64,000 bases of DNA, from NCBI GenBank assembly GCA_023261185.1, contig JALRJN010000045.1, forward strand, positions 1-64,000, written 5' to 3'. The position numbers and the translations under genes were made by a program. The DNA comes from Porticoccus sp. (GTDB taxonomy: Bacteria > Pseudomonadota > Gammaproteobacteria > Pseudomonadales > Porticoccaceae). Position 1 is the stretch's first letter. Every line of letters begins with the position of its first letter. Shown here one piece after another: positions 35,771-45,953 of this stretch. The notes under the pieces are model-generated. The model worked only from the letters and a program-made list of their open reading frames with translations, was not told the origin of the DNA and did not search any database.

Positions 35771-38491
35771 CTAGTGGGCCTCATCCCAGTTGTCACCAAT
35801 GCCCACATCCACAATCAACGGCACCTCCAGTTTGACTGCATTGGCCATATGCTCATTAAGCCCGACTTCGATGATGTTCAGCTCATTTTCTGGCACTTCG
35901 AGTACTAGTTCATCGTGTACCTGCATGATCATTTTGCTGCGGAGCACCTCTGTAGTCAGCCATTGATCGACGGCAATCATCGCTAGCTTGATAATATCTG
36001 CCGCCGTCCCCTGCATCGGCGCATTAATAGCCGTGCGTTCGGCAGCCTGTCGCCGCATGCCGTTGCTGGACTTGATTTCCGGCAGATACAGGCGCCTGCC
36101 GAGAAGGGTTTCCACATAGCCTTTCTCAGCGGCAGTTTGCCGGATGCGGTCCATATAGGCCTGAACTCCGGGATACCGCTCAAAGTAGAGGTCAATATAT
36201 TCCTGCGCCTGATTGCGGCCAATTTTCAACTGACGCGCCAGACCAAAGGCCGACATGCCATAAATCAACCCGAAATTGATCGCTTTGGCACTGCGACGCT
36301 GCTCATCCGTCACTTTCTCCACATCGACATCAAAAACTTCTGCTGCGGTGGCACGGTGCACGTCCAGCCCCTTTGCAAAGGCATCCCTCAAGCCTTTATC
36401 ACCCGACAGGTGTGCCATGATCCTCAGTTCAATTTGCGAATAGTCTGCGGCCACTATCTTGCAACCCGGTGACGCCACAAAAGCCTGACGAATACGACGC
36501 CCCTCAGCTGTGCGAACGGGTATGTTTTGCAGATTGGGGTCGGAGGAGGATAAGCGGCCAGTGGCCGTGACTGCCTGGTGATAGGAGGTATGAATTCTAC
36601 CGCTGACAGGGTTTACCAATGCCGGCAATTTGTCCGTGTAGGTGGCTTTTAGTTTTGACAGACTGCGATGCTCCAACAACAGCTTTGGCAGCGGGTAATC
36701 CAGCGCCAGCTCCTGCAGCACTTCTTCCTTAGTGGACGGAGCACCTTTTGCCGTTTTTTTCTGAACAGGAATTTGCAGCTTTTCAAACAGGATATAGCCA
36801 AGCTGTTTGGGCGACGCGAGGTTGAATTCTTCACCAGCCATTTCAAAGGCCTGTGTTTGCAACTCTGCCAGCCGCTCACCCAATTGTGAACTCTGCTTTC
36901 GCAAACGCTCGGCATCCACTTTTACGCCATTGCGCTCAATGCGCGACAACACGGGAATCAGGGGAATCTCAATGGTTTTTAGGACCTTATCCAGTCCGCT
37001 CTCTCGCTGTATTTTTCCCCAAAGTGTCTGGTGCAACCGCCAGGTAATATCGGCATCTTCAGCCGCGTAGGGCGCGGCCTGCTCCAGCGCGATCTGATTG
37101 AAGGTCAACTGCCCTGCCCCCTTGCCGGCAATCTCTTCAAAATGGATAGTTTTCTCGCCCAGATATTTGAGTGCAAGGCTGTCCATATCATGACGCGTTG
37201 CAGTGGAATCCAGCACATAGGATTCGAGCATGGTGTCAAACTCAATGCCCCGCATCGCTATACCCTGATTAGCCAATACGCTCATGTCATATTTCAGGTT
37301 TTGACCCAACTTGGCCTTGGTCGGATCTTCAAGCAAAGGTTTGAGAGCATCCAGTACTTCGCGCCGATCCAGCTGCGCAGGGGCCCCGAGGTAATCGTGT
37401 GCCAATGGCACATAGGCCGCCTCATGCGCCTGTACCGAAAAGGAAATGCCGACCACATCTGCCTGCATATAGTCGAGACTGGTGGTCTCCGTATCAAAGG
37501 CAAATAATTCCGCGTCTTCCAGACGTTTCAACCAACCCTTAAATTGCTCCAAATCGAGCACCACCTGGTAGTCCTTTTCCACTTCGGGGCTGTCAATCTG
37601 CTGCGGGGCAGAGTCCTCTTTGAGTAGCTCTTCTGTCCAGGTCTTGAATTCACATTGCCGAAACCAGTCCAGCAGCTGTTGTTGGTCGGGTTCGCCATTT
37701 CTCAACTCTGCCGCCGCCATATCCAATGGGACATCGGTTTTGATGGTGGCCAGCTGGTAGGATAAACGGGCCTGTTCTTCGTGTTCGGCCAGTTTTTCCG
37801 GCATTTTCTTGGCACCGCGAAATTCCAGTTCTCGCACCTGTTCCAGGTCGCCGAAAATTGAATCCAGTCCCCCCAGGTTTTGCAACATGGCCAATGCCGT
37901 TTTTTCACCGACACCCGGAACCCCTGGAATGTTATCGGCTTTGTCACCAATTAAGGCCAGGTAGTCGATAATCAACTCAGGGGGCACACCGAACTTGTCC
38001 ACGACACCCTGCCGATCGAGCACCGTGTCTGTCATGGTATTTACCAGCGTCACCTGATCACACACCAGCTGCGCCATGTCCTTATCTCCCGTAGAAATAA
38101 TGACCTGATACTGGTTTGCGGCAGCTTCTATCGCCAATGTGCCAATAACATCGTCCGCTTCTACACCATCAACCACCAGCAACGGCAAACCCATGGCGCG
38201 GATAATCTTGTGAATGGGCTCAATTTGCGCCCTGAGTTCGTCCGGCATGGGCGGACGATGGGATTTGTATGCCTCAAACAGTTCATCCCGAAAGGTTTTG
38301 CCCTTGGCGTCAAAAACGACCACAACCGGGCTACCCGGGTAATCTTTTAGGAGACGTCGAACCATTGAGATCACGCCCTTCACCGCACCGGTGGGTTGCC
38401 CGCTGGATGTCGTCAGCGGAGGCAAGGCATGAAACGCGCGATATAAATAGGATGATCCGTCGACCAACACCAGTGGAGCTTTATTATTCAT
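35771..38491 (-). CDS. polA: DNA polymerase I
   Basis: A 906-residue three-domain repair and Okazaki-processing polymerase. The 5' nuclease (about 1-290) starts [20 protein letters not shown] and has [11 protein letters not shown] and [18 protein letters not shown]. The 3'-5' exonuclease (about 320-510) retains [13 protein letters not shown] and so should be active. The polymerase has motif [17 protein letters not shown], motif [16 protein letters not shown] and motif [14 protein letters not shown]. Length and domains are standard. It precedes the two small RNAs on the same strand and is divergent from the ThrB-like gene. Confidence 0.98.
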   Translation of the reverse strand: MNNKAPLVLVDGSSYLYRAFHALPPLTTSSGQPTGAVKGVISMVRRLLKDYPGSPVVVVFDAKGKTFRDELFEAYKSHRPPMPDELRAQIEPIHKIIRAMGLPLLVVDGVEADDVIGTLAIEAAANQYQVIISTGDKDMAQLVCDQVTLVNTMTDTVLDRQGVVDKFGVPPELIIDYLALIGDKADNIPGVPGVGEKTALAMLQNLGGLDSIFGDLEQVRELEFRGAKKMPEKLAEHEEQARLSYQLATIKTDVPLDMAAAELRNGEPDQQQLLDWFRQCEFKTWTEELLKEDSAPQQIDSPEVEKDYQVVLDLEQFKGWLKRLEDAELFAFDTETTSLDYMQADVVGISFSVQAHEAAYVPLAHDYLGAPAQLDRREVLDALKPLLEDPTKAKLGQNLKYDMSVLANQGIAMRGIEFDTMLESYVLDSTATRHDMDSLALKYLGEKTIHFEEIAGKGAGQLTFNQIALEQAAPYAAEDADITWRLHQTLWGKIQRESGLDKVLKTIEIPLIPVLSRIERNGVKVDAERLRKQSSQLGERLAELQTQAFEMAGEEFNLASPKQLGYILFEKLQIPVQKKTAKGAPSTKEEVLQELALDYPLPKLLLEHRSLSKLKATYTDKLPALVNPVSGRIHTSYHQAVTATGRLSSSDPNLQNIPVRTAEGRRIRQAFVASPGCKIVAADYSQIELRIMAHLSGDKGLRDAFAKGLDVHRATAAEVFDVDVEKVTDEQRRSAKAINFGLIYGMSAFGLARQLKIGRNQAQEYIDLYFERYPGVQAYMDRIRQTAAEKGYVETLLGRRLYLPEIKSSNGMRRQAAERTAINAPMQGTAADIIKLAMIAVDQWLTTEVLRSKMIMQVHDELVLEVPENELNIIEVGLNEHMANAVKLEVPLIVDVGIGDNWDEAH

Positions 38492-38599
38492 GGCTATTTT
38501 TTTACCGTCTCTGAAGTGGCGAAGGATACCGCAAATTGTTTCTTTCCACTTACCAAGGGGTTACTCTTGGATAAAACAATCAGGGGTGTGGACTCCCAT

Positions 38600-39550
38600 A
38601 TGTCGTCATTTCCAGCACCAGATAACCACGTTATTTCACATTTTCTGGAGCAGTACCCTCATCTGGGTGATGCTTGCATTGATGCTACCTATATTGCCAA
38701 AAACCATATGACATGCAGGTTTCACTGCGGTCAACCCCAGCGAGCCCACTACCTCATGGTCGCGGCCGTTCCCGGTGCAAAAGAACGTCTGCTTTTCTCT
38801 GCCGCACTGGTTGAGCACCTGATCAGCGTGGGGCAGCGGGTCACACCAGTTATCCGCACCATTTCAGGCAACAGCCTTGCTTGGTATCACGACAACCCTG
38901 CCCTGCTTTTCCATATTCCCGAGGGTTCTTCACCACAACACCAGAGCGCGGATATTTGTAGGCAAATAGGTGATTTTTTGGGCGAAATGCACGCAAGTTC
39001 AGCACATTTCGCCGCCAGTTATAACAATCCAAGAAGTCTGTTATGGTTAAATTTTGCCTCCAAAGAGCTGGCACCCCACCTTTCTATTGGTGATCTGTCT
39101 CTACTCGAGGAGCAACTCAATCGCTTCAAGCGAACCATCGATGCCAGGCCAAACCTTCCCAGCGGCCCGCTGATCGGCAGCCTCTTTTCTGACCAGTTGT
39201 TCTTTTCGGAAGGCCAGCTATCTGCAGTGACTGGCTTTTATTTCAGCTGCACCGACTGGTTTTTATTGGATGTGGCACAGGCTGTTAACGAATGGTGTTG
39301 CGACCCCCATGGTGAGCTCGACAAACACCTCTGCAGCGCCCTATTAAACGCCTATGCGGCCAAACGCCCCTTTAACCACACCGAAAGCCAATATTGGCAG
39401 GATATTCTCTGTTTCTCAGCGACCCGCTTCTGGGTCTCGAGATTGCTCAGCAAATATACCTCTGAAGGCAGCTCATCACATAAAGATCCCGAAGAGTACC
39501 TGCAAAAGCTGGAACGACGATTGATGAGCTACTACCCCTTGCCCCTCTGA
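38600..39550 (+). CDS. ThrB-like (homoserine kinase type II) pseudokinase
   Basis: A 316-residue protein of the aminoglycoside-phosphotransferase-like ThrB family; length, position beside polA and several stretches (GDFLGEMHASSA, LLDVAQAVNEWC, AYAAKRPFNHTES) match Pseudomonas ThrB. The catalytic core is lost: family HADLFRDN reads IGSLFSDQ, so the catalytic Asp and metal-binding Asn are gone, and the Asp of the following DFY motif is Gly (GFYFSC). The N-terminal nucleotide-contact motif GSENSNFF is also replaced (IAKNHMTCRF). ATG 38600 gives the family N-terminus; a GTG at 38516 would add 28 residues. It should not phosphorylate homoserine; a binding or regulatory role is possible. The open frame is intact, so it is not simple decay. 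Confidence 0.75.
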   Translation: MSSFPAPDNHVISHFLEQYPHLGDACIDATYIAKNHMTCRFHCGQPQRAHYLMVAAVPGAKERLLFSAALVEHLISVGQRVTPVIRTISGNSLAWYHDNPALLFHIPEGSSPQHQSADICRQIGDFLGEMHASSAHFAASYNNPRSLLWLNFASKELAPHLSIGDLSLLEEQLNRFKRTIDARPNLPSGPLIGSLFSDQLFFSEGQLSAVTGFYFSCTDWFLLDVAQAVNEWCCDPHGELDKHLCSALLNAYAAKRPFNHTESQYWQDILCFSATRFWVSRLLSKYTSEGSSSHKDPEEYLQKLERRLMSYYPLPL

Positions 39551-39557
39551 TTTGTTT

Positions 39558-40490
39558 TTATTCACCGCTGCCAGTCAATCCTTGAGTAAATGCTGTTATC
39601 AGGTTTTCCATAAAGGTCAGATAACTGTTTTCATCTGACTGGACATCGCGTCCGATAGGATCAAGTTCACTCGTTTTTACTCCCAGCTTTCTGGCCAGCT
39701 GCTCAGCAGTTTTGTTGTTGAGCTGCACCTCTGTAAACACACATTGCACCTGTTCGCCCAGTGCCAGCATCTCCGCCACGTGTTTGGCGCCCTGTTGACG
39801 TCCGGCAACTACCTGCGCCGATGCCAACTGCTTCAAACCATAATGCTGCACAAAATGTCCGTAGCCATCGTGAGTCACCACAAAACCCCGTTCACGCAAA
39901 GGGGTCAACGCACTTCTTGCCCGCCCGTCTAATGCCTCGATCTCCTTGGAAAATCTGCTTAAGTTCTCGTCAAAAGCCCCCTTCTTGTCGGGAAACAGTT
40001 CTGCCAATCGTTCTGCCACTGCATGCGCCACCATTTGGCCATTCACCGGGTTCAACCAGAGATGTGGGTCCCTGTCATGTGCAGGGTGACTGTGGTGGTC
40101 ATGCATGGCGTCGTGCTCACCATGCTCCTCTTCCTCTGCCTGGGATATGACTGGCCAGATGAGACCTGGAAGATTCATCAGCGTCAGTACCTCTTTCCCG
40201 TTCCCCGTTAACGGCTTACTAAACGCCGACTCAAGTTCCGGGCCCACCCAAACCACAAGCGCGGCCTCATTGATGGCACGGACATCCGAGAATTTCAACG
40301 CATAGTCATGGGGTGAAATATTGCCAGGCAACAACTGCTGCACAGTCAATTCATCGCCCACGACCCCTTTCACCAACATTGCCAGGGGTTTAATCGTTAC
40401 CAGCACGGTAGCCTTCGTGTCGGCCATGGCCGCTGATGCCCCCATCCAGAAGCTCACAATAACGATCGTTAGAAAAGTGTATTTTTTCAT
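39558..40490 (-). CDS. znuA: Zinc ABC transporter, periplasmic binding protein ZnuA
   Basis: A 310-residue periplasmic zinc-binding protein of the cluster A-I family. Signal peptide to about residue 23 (ASAAMADTK). Zinc ligands are expected in LLPGNISPHDYALKFSD (first His), DPHLWLNPVNG (second) and VVTHDGYGHFVQHYG (third). The acidic His-rich loop EEEEHGEHDAMHDHHSHP marks zinc rather than manganese specificity. The gene faces zur-znuC-znuB across a 139-base gap with two Zur-box candidates, one directly before its start codon. It converges on the ThrB-like gene with a 7-base gap. Confidence 0.94.
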   Translation of the reverse strand: MKKYTFLTIVIVSFWMGASAAMADTKATVLVTIKPLAMLVKGVVGDELTVQQLLPGNISPHDYALKFSDVRAINEAALVVWVGPELESAFSKPLTGNGKEVLTLMNLPGLIWPVISQAEEEEHGEHDAMHDHHSHPAHDRDPHLWLNPVNGQMVAHAVAERLAELFPDKKGAFDENLSRFSKEIEALDGRARSALTPLRERGFVVTHDGYGHFVQHYGLKQLASAQVVAGRQQGAKHVAEMLALGEQVQCVFTEVQLNNKTAEQLARKLGVKTSELDPIGRDVQSDENSYLTFMENLITAFTQGLTGSGE

Positions 40491-40509
40491 TATGTTATAT
40501 TATTGCAAT
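40491..40509 (-). promoter_or_regulatory. Weaker Zur box at znuA
   Basis: TATGTTATATTATTGCAAT matches 14 of 19 positions of the gammaproteobacterial Zur palindrome AATGTTATAATATAACATT and abuts the znuA start codon. Binding here would block znuA expression. Confidence 0.5.
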
Positions 40510-40587
40510 TATCCAGGTTGTGTATTGCACAGTATTACCATTATGCCATCAACAATCATTGTGTCATTACTGATTGCCTACCACCAC

Positions 40588-40608
40588 AAATGATATAAAA
40601 TAACATTT
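40588..40608. promoter_or_regulatory. Zur box upstream of zur-znuCB
   Basis: AATGATATAAAATAACATT (40589-40607) matches 17 of 19 positions of the Zur consensus, and the flanking A and T extend the palindrome to 21 bases. It is 22 bases before the zur start codon, so Zur should repress its own operon. Confidence 0.75.
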
Positions 40609-40629
40609 TATTTTTACAAGCATATTTGT

Positions 40630-41118
40630 ATGTGGACAAATTCCAAGGTGGCCTACCACCATCACGACCATAAACGCTGTGTTACGGCAGCCATGCAACG
40701 CGCCAAGGTGCTCTGCGACGATCGCCAAGTGAGGCTAACACCCATTCGGGAAGCTGTCTTTAAAACCATATGGGCCAGTCATCGACCTTTGGGCGCTTAC
40801 GATATTGTCGACCAGATGACCCTGGCCACCTCCCCGGTGAAACGCATCTTGCCACCAACGGTGTACCGATCGATAGAATTCCTGCTTGAGCAAGGCCTGA
40901 TTCATCGGTTGGCATCATTGAACGCCTATATCGGCTGCCCGTTCCCTGGAAATGATCATAATGACGTTTTTCTGATTTGCCGTGAGTGTGGCTCAGCCGC
41001 TGAATGCAGTGCTGATTACCTGACGACGGCCGTGGAACAGACGGCCCAACGTGCCAACTTCCAGGTTGAATCACAAGTGATTGAAATTGTTGGGCTCTGT
41101 CCGGAGTGCCAGTCATGA
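40630..41118 (+). CDS. zur: Zinc uptake regulator Zur (Fur family)
   Basis: A 162-residue Fur-family repressor. The winged-helix region has [20 protein letters not shown] and [20 protein letters not shown]. The structural zinc cysteines are in [11 protein letters not shown] and GLCPECQS; His-rich N-terminus (YHHHDHKRC) is unusual and may add a metal site. With zinc bound, Zur represses uptake genes; the Zur boxes and the neighbouring znu genes fix its identity against Fur. Its stop overlaps the znuC start as ATGA. Confidence 0.92.
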   Translation: MWTNSKVAYHHHDHKRCVTAAMQRAKVLCDDRQVRLTPIREAVFKTIWASHRPLGAYDIVDQMTLATSPVKRILPPTVYRSIEFLLEQGLIHRLASLNAYIGCPFPGNDHNDVFLICRECGSAAECSADYLTTAVEQTAQRANFQVESQVIEIVGLCPECQS

Positions 41119-41882
41119 GCAATCCCCTGATTCAATTGACTGGGGTTTGTAAATCCTTTCGAGGCAATTCGGTGTTATCCGGCATCGATCTGACAGTGAT
41201 GCCCGGCCAGATCATTACCCTGATTGGCCCCAATGGCGCCGGTAAAACCACCCTAGTAAAACTGGTGCTGGGACTGCTCAAACCCGATGCCGGCGAACTT
41301 TATCTGGCCTCAAACCTGTGTATTGGCTACATGCCACAGAAGCTGCTGATTGATCCCACGCTACCGATTACCCTTGACCGCTTTCTTGCTCTCTCTGAAC
41401 CGGATAAAGAAAAGTGTCAGGCTGCATTGGGGGAGGTTGGTATTGATCCTTCGGCGGGCAACCAACCCCTGCAATCCCTGTCGGGGGGTGAGATGCAACG
41501 GGCGCTTCTGGCAAGAGCTATTCTGCGCAAACCAAATCTTCTGGTTTTGGATGAACCCGTGCAGGGTGTTGATGTAGTAGGGCAGGAGAGTCTCTACCGC
41601 CTGATTGGCCAATTGCGAGATCGTCTCGACTGCGCCGTCCTTATGGTGTCTCACGACCTTCACCTGGTGATGTCTGCCACCGACGAAGTTATCTGCTTAA
41701 ACCAGCATATCTGCTGCCACGGTCATCCGGATCAGGTCAGCAGCAACCCAGCCTTCATTGAGCTGTTTGGGACTAAAACAGCACCCTACACCCACCACCA
41801 CAACCACCAGCACGATCTACGTGGTGACGTGGTCACTGCCGGTAAAGCTCATCAACACGACAGGTCTTGCGGCCATGATTGA
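41115..41882 (+). CDS. znuC: Zinc ABC transporter, ATP-binding protein ZnuC
   Basis: A 255-residue ABC ATPase energising zinc import. Walker A is [14 protein letters not shown], the signature [15 protein letters not shown], and Walker [13 protein letters not shown]; the switch His is in [10 protein letters not shown]. The C-terminal tail is His-rich ([18 protein letters not shown] and [10 protein letters not shown]), typical of ZnuC. ATG 41115 overlaps the zur stop; an in-frame GTG at 41106 is less likely. Its stop overlaps the znuB start by 8 bases, so zur-znuC-znuB are translationally coupled. Confidence 0.95.
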   Translation: MSNPLIQLTGVCKSFRGNSVLSGIDLTVMPGQIITLIGPNGAGKTTLVKLVLGLLKPDAGELYLASNLCIGYMPQKLLIDPTLPITLDRFLALSEPDKEKCQAALGEVGIDPSAGNQPLQSLSGGEMQRALLARAILRKPNLLVLDEPVQGVDVVGQESLYRLIGQLRDRLDCAVLMVSHDLHLVMSATDEVICLNQHICCHGHPDQVSSNPAFIELFGTKTAPYTHHHNHQHDLRGDVVTAGKAHQHDRSCGHD

Positions 41883-42654
41883 TGTCCTCTTGTACGCCTT
41901 GCTTGCCGGGCTTGGTGTCGCCGCGGTCACCGGACCCCTGGGCGCATTTATTGTCTGGCGTCGCATGGCCTATTTCGGCGATACACTCGCTCACTCATCA
42001 CTGCTCGGTGTTGCACTGGCATTGTTATTATCGGTGAACCTCACACTCTCCGTAGTGGTGATCTGCCTGTTACTGGCCTTGTTACTGGTTATGCTGCAGC
42101 AACAGCAAACCCTGGCCTCTGATACATTACTCGGCATCCTTTCGCATTCGTCGCTAGCCATAGGCCTGGTGGCGATGGCACTCATGCCAGATGTGCGTGT
42201 CGACCTGATGAGCTTACTATTTGGAGACTTGCTGACAGTCACCCCCAGAGATGTAATCACCATCTATCTTATCGGCACCATTGCGATTGGACTGATCATC
42301 TGGCTGTGGAAACCCTTGCTGACGATGACGATCCATGAGGAGCTAGCAAGGGTTGAAGGCGTGCCTGTGACGGCCGTGCGCACCGCACTGATGCTGATTA
42401 TTGCACTGGAAATCGCTATTGCTATGAAGGTCGTGGGCGTGCTGTTGATCACAGCTTTACTGGTGATTCCGGCGGCTACTGCCAGGCGCTTTGCTAACAC
42501 GCCGGAAAAGATGGCAATTTATGCCAGCCTGGCTGGCAGCCTGGCCGTCCTCATCGGCTTGTCGGCCTCCTGGTTCGCCGATACACCCGCCGGACCATCT
42601 ATTGTGCTCAGCGCGGCAATACTCTTTGCGCTGTCACTGCTGAAACGGGAATAA
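41875..42654 (+). CDS. znuB: Zinc ABC transporter, permease ZnuB
   Basis: A 259-residue permease of the ABC-3 family with seven to eight membrane helices. [20 protein letters not shown] and [13 protein letters not shown] at the N-terminus and VKVVGVLL-type [20 protein letters not shown] are family hallmarks. ATG 41875 is chosen because it gives the first helix directly and overlaps znuC by 8 bases; the longer open frame upstream only shadows the znuC His tail. It ends 1 base before the convergent SCO1 gene, with no room for a terminator. Confidence 0.94.
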   Translation: MIDVLLYALLAGLGVAAVTGPLGAFIVWRRMAYFGDTLAHSSLLGVALALLLSVNLTLSVVVICLLLALLLVMLQQQQTLASDTLLGILSHSSLAIGLVAMALMPDVRVDLMSLLFGDLLTVTPRDVITIYLIGTIAIGLIIWLWKPLLTMTIHEELARVEGVPVTAVRTALMLIIALEIAIAMKVVGVLLITALLVIPAATARRFANTPEKMAIYASLAGSLAVLIGLSASWFADTPAGPSIVLSAAILFALSLLKRE

Positions 42655-42655
42655 A

Positions 42656-43309
42656 TCAGAAACTGGCGTTAATGGAGCGCCAGGCAAGACGCATGCTGCC
42701 TTCTTCAAAAGGTGGCTTCATAAACCCATGGTAATGCCCGTAGGGGTTGATCAGAACCAGGTTACCACTGTGATCAATGGTGTAATCACCATTGTCGAGA
42801 TCCACCTTGCTGAAGGCGACATTCAACTCGGTGGCAAGCTTTAACAGCACGTGCTGGTTACCACTGACACCGATAAAATCGCTATTGAAGTAGGGCACAT
42901 ATTTGGCCAGCTGCTCTGGCGTATCCCGTTCCGGGTCGAGAGAAATCAGCAAAACCTGAAGATTTTCCCGCTCATCTTCATCCAGCGCAGCGTACATTCT
43001 GGCGGCGGCAGCCATGGTTGTCGGACAAATATCCGGACAGTGTGTGAAGCCAAAGAAGATCAGCGTCCATTTGCCTTTCAAGTTTTCCTGTGTAAAAGGC
43101 TGACCATGGTGATCTGTTAACTGAAAATCAGAAAATTTTCTCGGAGTATCCAGTTCAACGGCACCATTTGCCCGCAGCTCGTATTTATTGAGAATACGAG
43201 GTTGATTCATTTTGTAAACAAACCCGGTTAGCACCAATGCCACAAACACCAGTACAACCACGAGTGTTAAACGGACACTGCCGGTATTTAAAGCCTTGAT
43301 TGGCGCCAT
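42656..43309 (-). CDS. SCO1/SenC copper chaperone for cytochrome oxidase
   Basis: A 217-residue membrane-anchored thioredoxin-fold protein that delivers copper to the CuA centre of cytochrome oxidase subunit II. One N-terminal membrane helix (about 13-33), then the copper motif FTHCPDICPTTM (C91, C95) and the third ligand His in YTIDHSGNLVLI. LISLDPERDTPEQLAKYV is typical. It is the last gene of the minus-strand assembly operon SURF1-(CxxxC protein)-ctaA-cyoE-sco. Confidence 0.92.
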   Translation of the reverse strand: MAPIKALNTGSVRLTLVVVLVFVALVLTGFVYKMNQPRILNKYELRANGAVELDTPRKFSDFQLTDHHGQPFTQENLKGKWTLIFFGFTHCPDICPTTMAAAARMYAALDEDERENLQVLLISLDPERDTPEQLAKYVPYFNSDFIGVSGNQHVLLKLATELNVAFSKVDLDNGDYTIDHSGNLVLINPYGHYHGFMKPPFEEGSMRLAWRSINASF

Positions 43310-43351
43310 AATGTCTAGCCTCCCTCAGACTTTGTCTCTTCTAGATAAAAG

Positions 43352-44263
43352 CTACTGGATAAAGGTCGGCACGGTCACCAGATAATGGTCGGCCAGCATA
43401 ATGACGAACAGTGCCATGAGGTAAATAATGGAATATTTGAACGTATCCATTCCTGCATCAGGCTTTTTGCCGATCATCATCACAATGGCCCAATAGATAA
43501 AGCCAATGCCGAGGACGACCGCACCCAGTAGATACAACCAGCCGCTCATACCCGTCACAAAGGGCAGGACACTGATAACCAGCAAAATCAGGGTGTACAG
43601 GAAAATATGCAGCTTGGTGTACTTTTCACCATGTGTAACAGGCAGCATGGGGATATCCGCCTTGGCGTACTCATCCTTGCGATGAACTGCCAACGCCCAG
43701 AAATGTGGCGGTGTCCAGGCAAAAATAATCAGCACCAGCAGCAAGGCATGACCGTGAATTTCCCCGGTGACCGCAGTCCAACCTAGCAGGGGAGGGGCCG
43801 CACCGGCCAGACCTCCAATCACAATATTCTGAGGTGTCGCCCGCTTCAGGAACAGGGTATAGATCACCGCATAACCCACCAGCGATGCCAATGTTAGCCA
43901 CGCTGTCAGGGCATTGATATAAATTAGCAGAATCGCCATCCCCACCACGCCCAGCACGACGGCAAACAGCATGGCCTGAACAGGCTCAACACGGCCTTTG
44001 GCGACCGGGCGGTTGAAGGTACGCGCCATCTTGGTATCAATTTGACGATCCACGACATGATTGACGACGGCTGCCGCACCAGCACAAACAGCAATACCCA
44101 GATTGCCCAAAATCAGCACATCCACTGGCACCATACCCGGTACCGCCAGAAACATACCAATGACCGTAGTCAGAATCATCAAGGCCACAACATTGGGCTT
44201 GGTCAATTCCAGGTAATCTCTCCAGGTGGCTTTTTCCATCTTGAGTTCTGCTTCATTCATCAT
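43352..44263 (-). CDS. cyoE: Protoheme IX farnesyltransferase (heme O synthase)
   Basis: A 303-residue polytopic UbiA-family prenyltransferase that makes heme O from heme B. Motifs: [36 protein letters not shown] with the Asp-rich DxxxD and the [18 protein letters not shown] loop. About eight membrane helices. The start has AGGAG 7 bases upstream, inside the end of ctaA, with 1 base between the genes, so both heme A steps are tightly coupled. Also called ctaB. Confidence 0.94.
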   Translation of the reverse strand: MMNEAELKMEKATWRDYLELTKPNVVALMILTTVIGMFLAVPGMVPVDVLILGNLGIAVCAGAAAVVNHVVDRQIDTKMARTFNRPVAKGRVEPVQAMLFAVVLGVVGMAILLIYINALTAWLTLASLVGYAVIYTLFLKRATPQNIVIGGLAGAAPPLLGWTAVTGEIHGHALLLVLIIFAWTPPHFWALAVHRKDEYAKADIPMLPVTHGEKYTKLHIFLYTLILLVISVLPFVTGMSGWLYLLGAVVLGIGFIYWAIVMMIGKKPDAGMDTFKYSIIYLMALFVIMLADHYLVTVPTFIQ

Positions 44264-44264
44264 T

Positions 44265-45293
44265 TCAGGACTCCTGCCTCTGATATCTCGGTTTGGCCAA
44301 CCAGATTCCGGTCATCAGGGCCACTAGAACAAGTAATAACAATGCGCTGATCAGGTGGTGCAGCAATGCCGTCAGCATGGGGGCCATCAACAAATTGTTA
44401 GCCACACCAAGCAGCAGCTCTGTGAGCATGAGCATGACGAACGTTGTCGTCAGCACTCGAACCTGACTATTTTTTATTCTCAGCAAAGGGGTGGCAATTA
44501 TGACGGTCAAAACCGCTAATACCAACCCCGCAATGCGATGAGTGACATGTATGGCAACCCGAGCCTCTGTTTCCAGCTTGCCGCCAAGGTAGCTGGGACC
44601 GACTGGTTGAGTAAAATCAAAACCCTGCCGGAAATCCATGTCAGGCCACCACTCTCCCTGACAGGTGGGGAAATCGCTACAGGCAAAGGCAGCATAATTT
44701 GCACTGGTCCACCCCCCTAAGCCAATTTGTAGCAGCAATGCTGACATCAATACCAGCAGCCAGGGCTTGAGTCGCTGCAACTGCAGGTCAGTTTTCTCAT
44801 TCAGCTCCCAGGGTCGACTCCCCAGGCGTAACGTCAACAACCAGATCAATGAGAACGTCACCATTCCCGCTATCAAGTGAAAGGTCACTACCTGGGGGAG
44901 CAACTTCAGCGTGACCGACCACATGCCGAACACAGCCTGCCAAGCCACCAGAAACAGTATCAGTGTCGGCAACCGAAAGGGATACTCCTCCATTTCCCGC
45001 CGACGCCAGGAGATAATCGCCAGCATAATTACCATCAGCCCCAATACTGCCGCCAGGTAACGGTGAAAAATCTCTATCTGTGCAGTCGATGTAAGCACCG
45101 ATTCAGGCGCTTTATCCATACTACCGGCCTGTAGGGATGCTCCATAACAACTCGGCCAACCCTCACACCCCAGTCCTGCATCAGACAATCGTGTCAGCAC
45201 ACCGAGGAGCAGCACCAAGGCCGCCACCACCGTGGCGGCAAGCGCTAAAGAAAAACCCGCTTTTTGGTGCTTGGGTTTGCTGAATCTGATCAT
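44265..45293 (-). CDS. ctaA: Heme A synthase (COX15/CtaA)
   Basis: A 342-residue inner-membrane monooxygenase converting heme O to heme A. It has two four-helix halves; heme ligands His are seen in [35 protein letters not shown] and [10 protein letters not shown]. The cysteine pair in [13 protein letters not shown] and [15 protein letters not shown] loops is the class-specific feature. It comes just before cyoE and after the CxxxC assembly protein gene. Confidence 0.94.
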   Translation of the reverse strand: MIRFSKPKHQKAGFSLALAATVVAALVLLLGVLTRLSDAGLGCEGWPSCYGASLQAGSMDKAPESVLTSTAQIEIFHRYLAAVLGLMVIMLAIISWRRREMEEYPFRLPTLILFLVAWQAVFGMWSVTLKLLPQVVTFHLIAGMVTFSLIWLLTLRLGSRPWELNEKTDLQLQRLKPWLLVLMSALLLQIGLGGWTSANYAAFACSDFPTCQGEWWPDMDFRQGFDFTQPVGPSYLGGKLETEARVAIHVTHRIAGLVLAVLTVIIATPLLRIKNSQVRVLTTTFVMLMLTELLLGVANNLLMAPMLTALLHHLISALLLLVLVALMTGIWLAKPRYQRQES

Positions 45294-45326
45294 CGCGCTG
45301 TCAGTAGTGCCTCTGGTTTGCCGGGA

Positions 45327-45953
45327 TCAACCTGGTGAGTACTTCATCAGATGCTCTATATCTTCAATGATCTCGAGTCCGTCATCGGCCAGCGTGTAGC
45401 TCATCATAATTAAACCGTTTTGGTCGACCATGTAGGCACGGAGAGGGGCGTCTTTAACATTTAGCGGAGTATTGGTTTCTGCCAATATTTCCATCAGCTC
45501 ACTTTGACTGCCATTCAAAACGTGTAAAAAGGGGTGCAGCTTTAAATATTCCTGGGTATCGGAGTCCAGCTGTCCATCAAAATTGATGTAAATGCGCTCA
45601 AAACGACGGCTGTATTTTCCCAGGCTGATGTGAACCTGACGAGTCAGGTAAAGAAGATCCTGGCACTCCTGATTACAAGCCGCATGGCCAGGTATTATCA
45701 TGCGCCATTTCACTTTCTGTTCATCAAACACCCATGGAGCTTGATCAGCGTTCTGTAGCTGAAGGGATTTCATGGAGACCGCAGGCAACACAAACTCACC
45801 ATGATTCGTGGTACCTAAACTACCCAGTAATTTTTGGCGCGCTTTTTCTGTCTTCGGAAACAATAGAAAGCCGGCAGTGATGACACCCCCGAGAATGATA
45901 ATCAACAACCAGAGGTGCCATTGGCCACTGCGTGTTTTTTCCTGCTGAGTCAT
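45327..45953 (-). CDS. Uncharacterised membrane-anchored thioredoxin-fold-like protein of the cox cluster (CxxxC)
   Basis: A 208-residue protein with one N-terminal membrane helix (about 14-32) and a periplasmic domain. GHAACNQECQDLLYLTRQ contains a CxxxC pair (C93, C97) placed like the copper motif of SCO proteins, and LRAYMVDQNGLIMMSY resembles their later strands, but the overall sequence is distinct and the SCO histidine is not seen. Homologues occupy the same spot in Pseudomonas cox clusters without assigned function. It overlaps the SURF1 stop by one base (TGATG) and precedes ctaA. A role in copper or thiol handling during oxidase assembly is an inference. Confidence 0.75.
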   Translation of the reverse strand: MTQQEKTRSGQWHLWLLIIILGGVITAGFLLFPKTEKARQKLLGSLGTTNHGEFVLPAVSMKSLQLQNADQAPWVFDEQKVKWRMIIPGHAACNQECQDLLYLTRQVHISLGKYSRRFERIYINFDGQLDSDTQEYLKLHPFLHVLNGSQSELMEILAETNTPLNVKDAPLRAYMVDQNGLIMMSYTLADDGLEIIEDIEHLMKYSPG

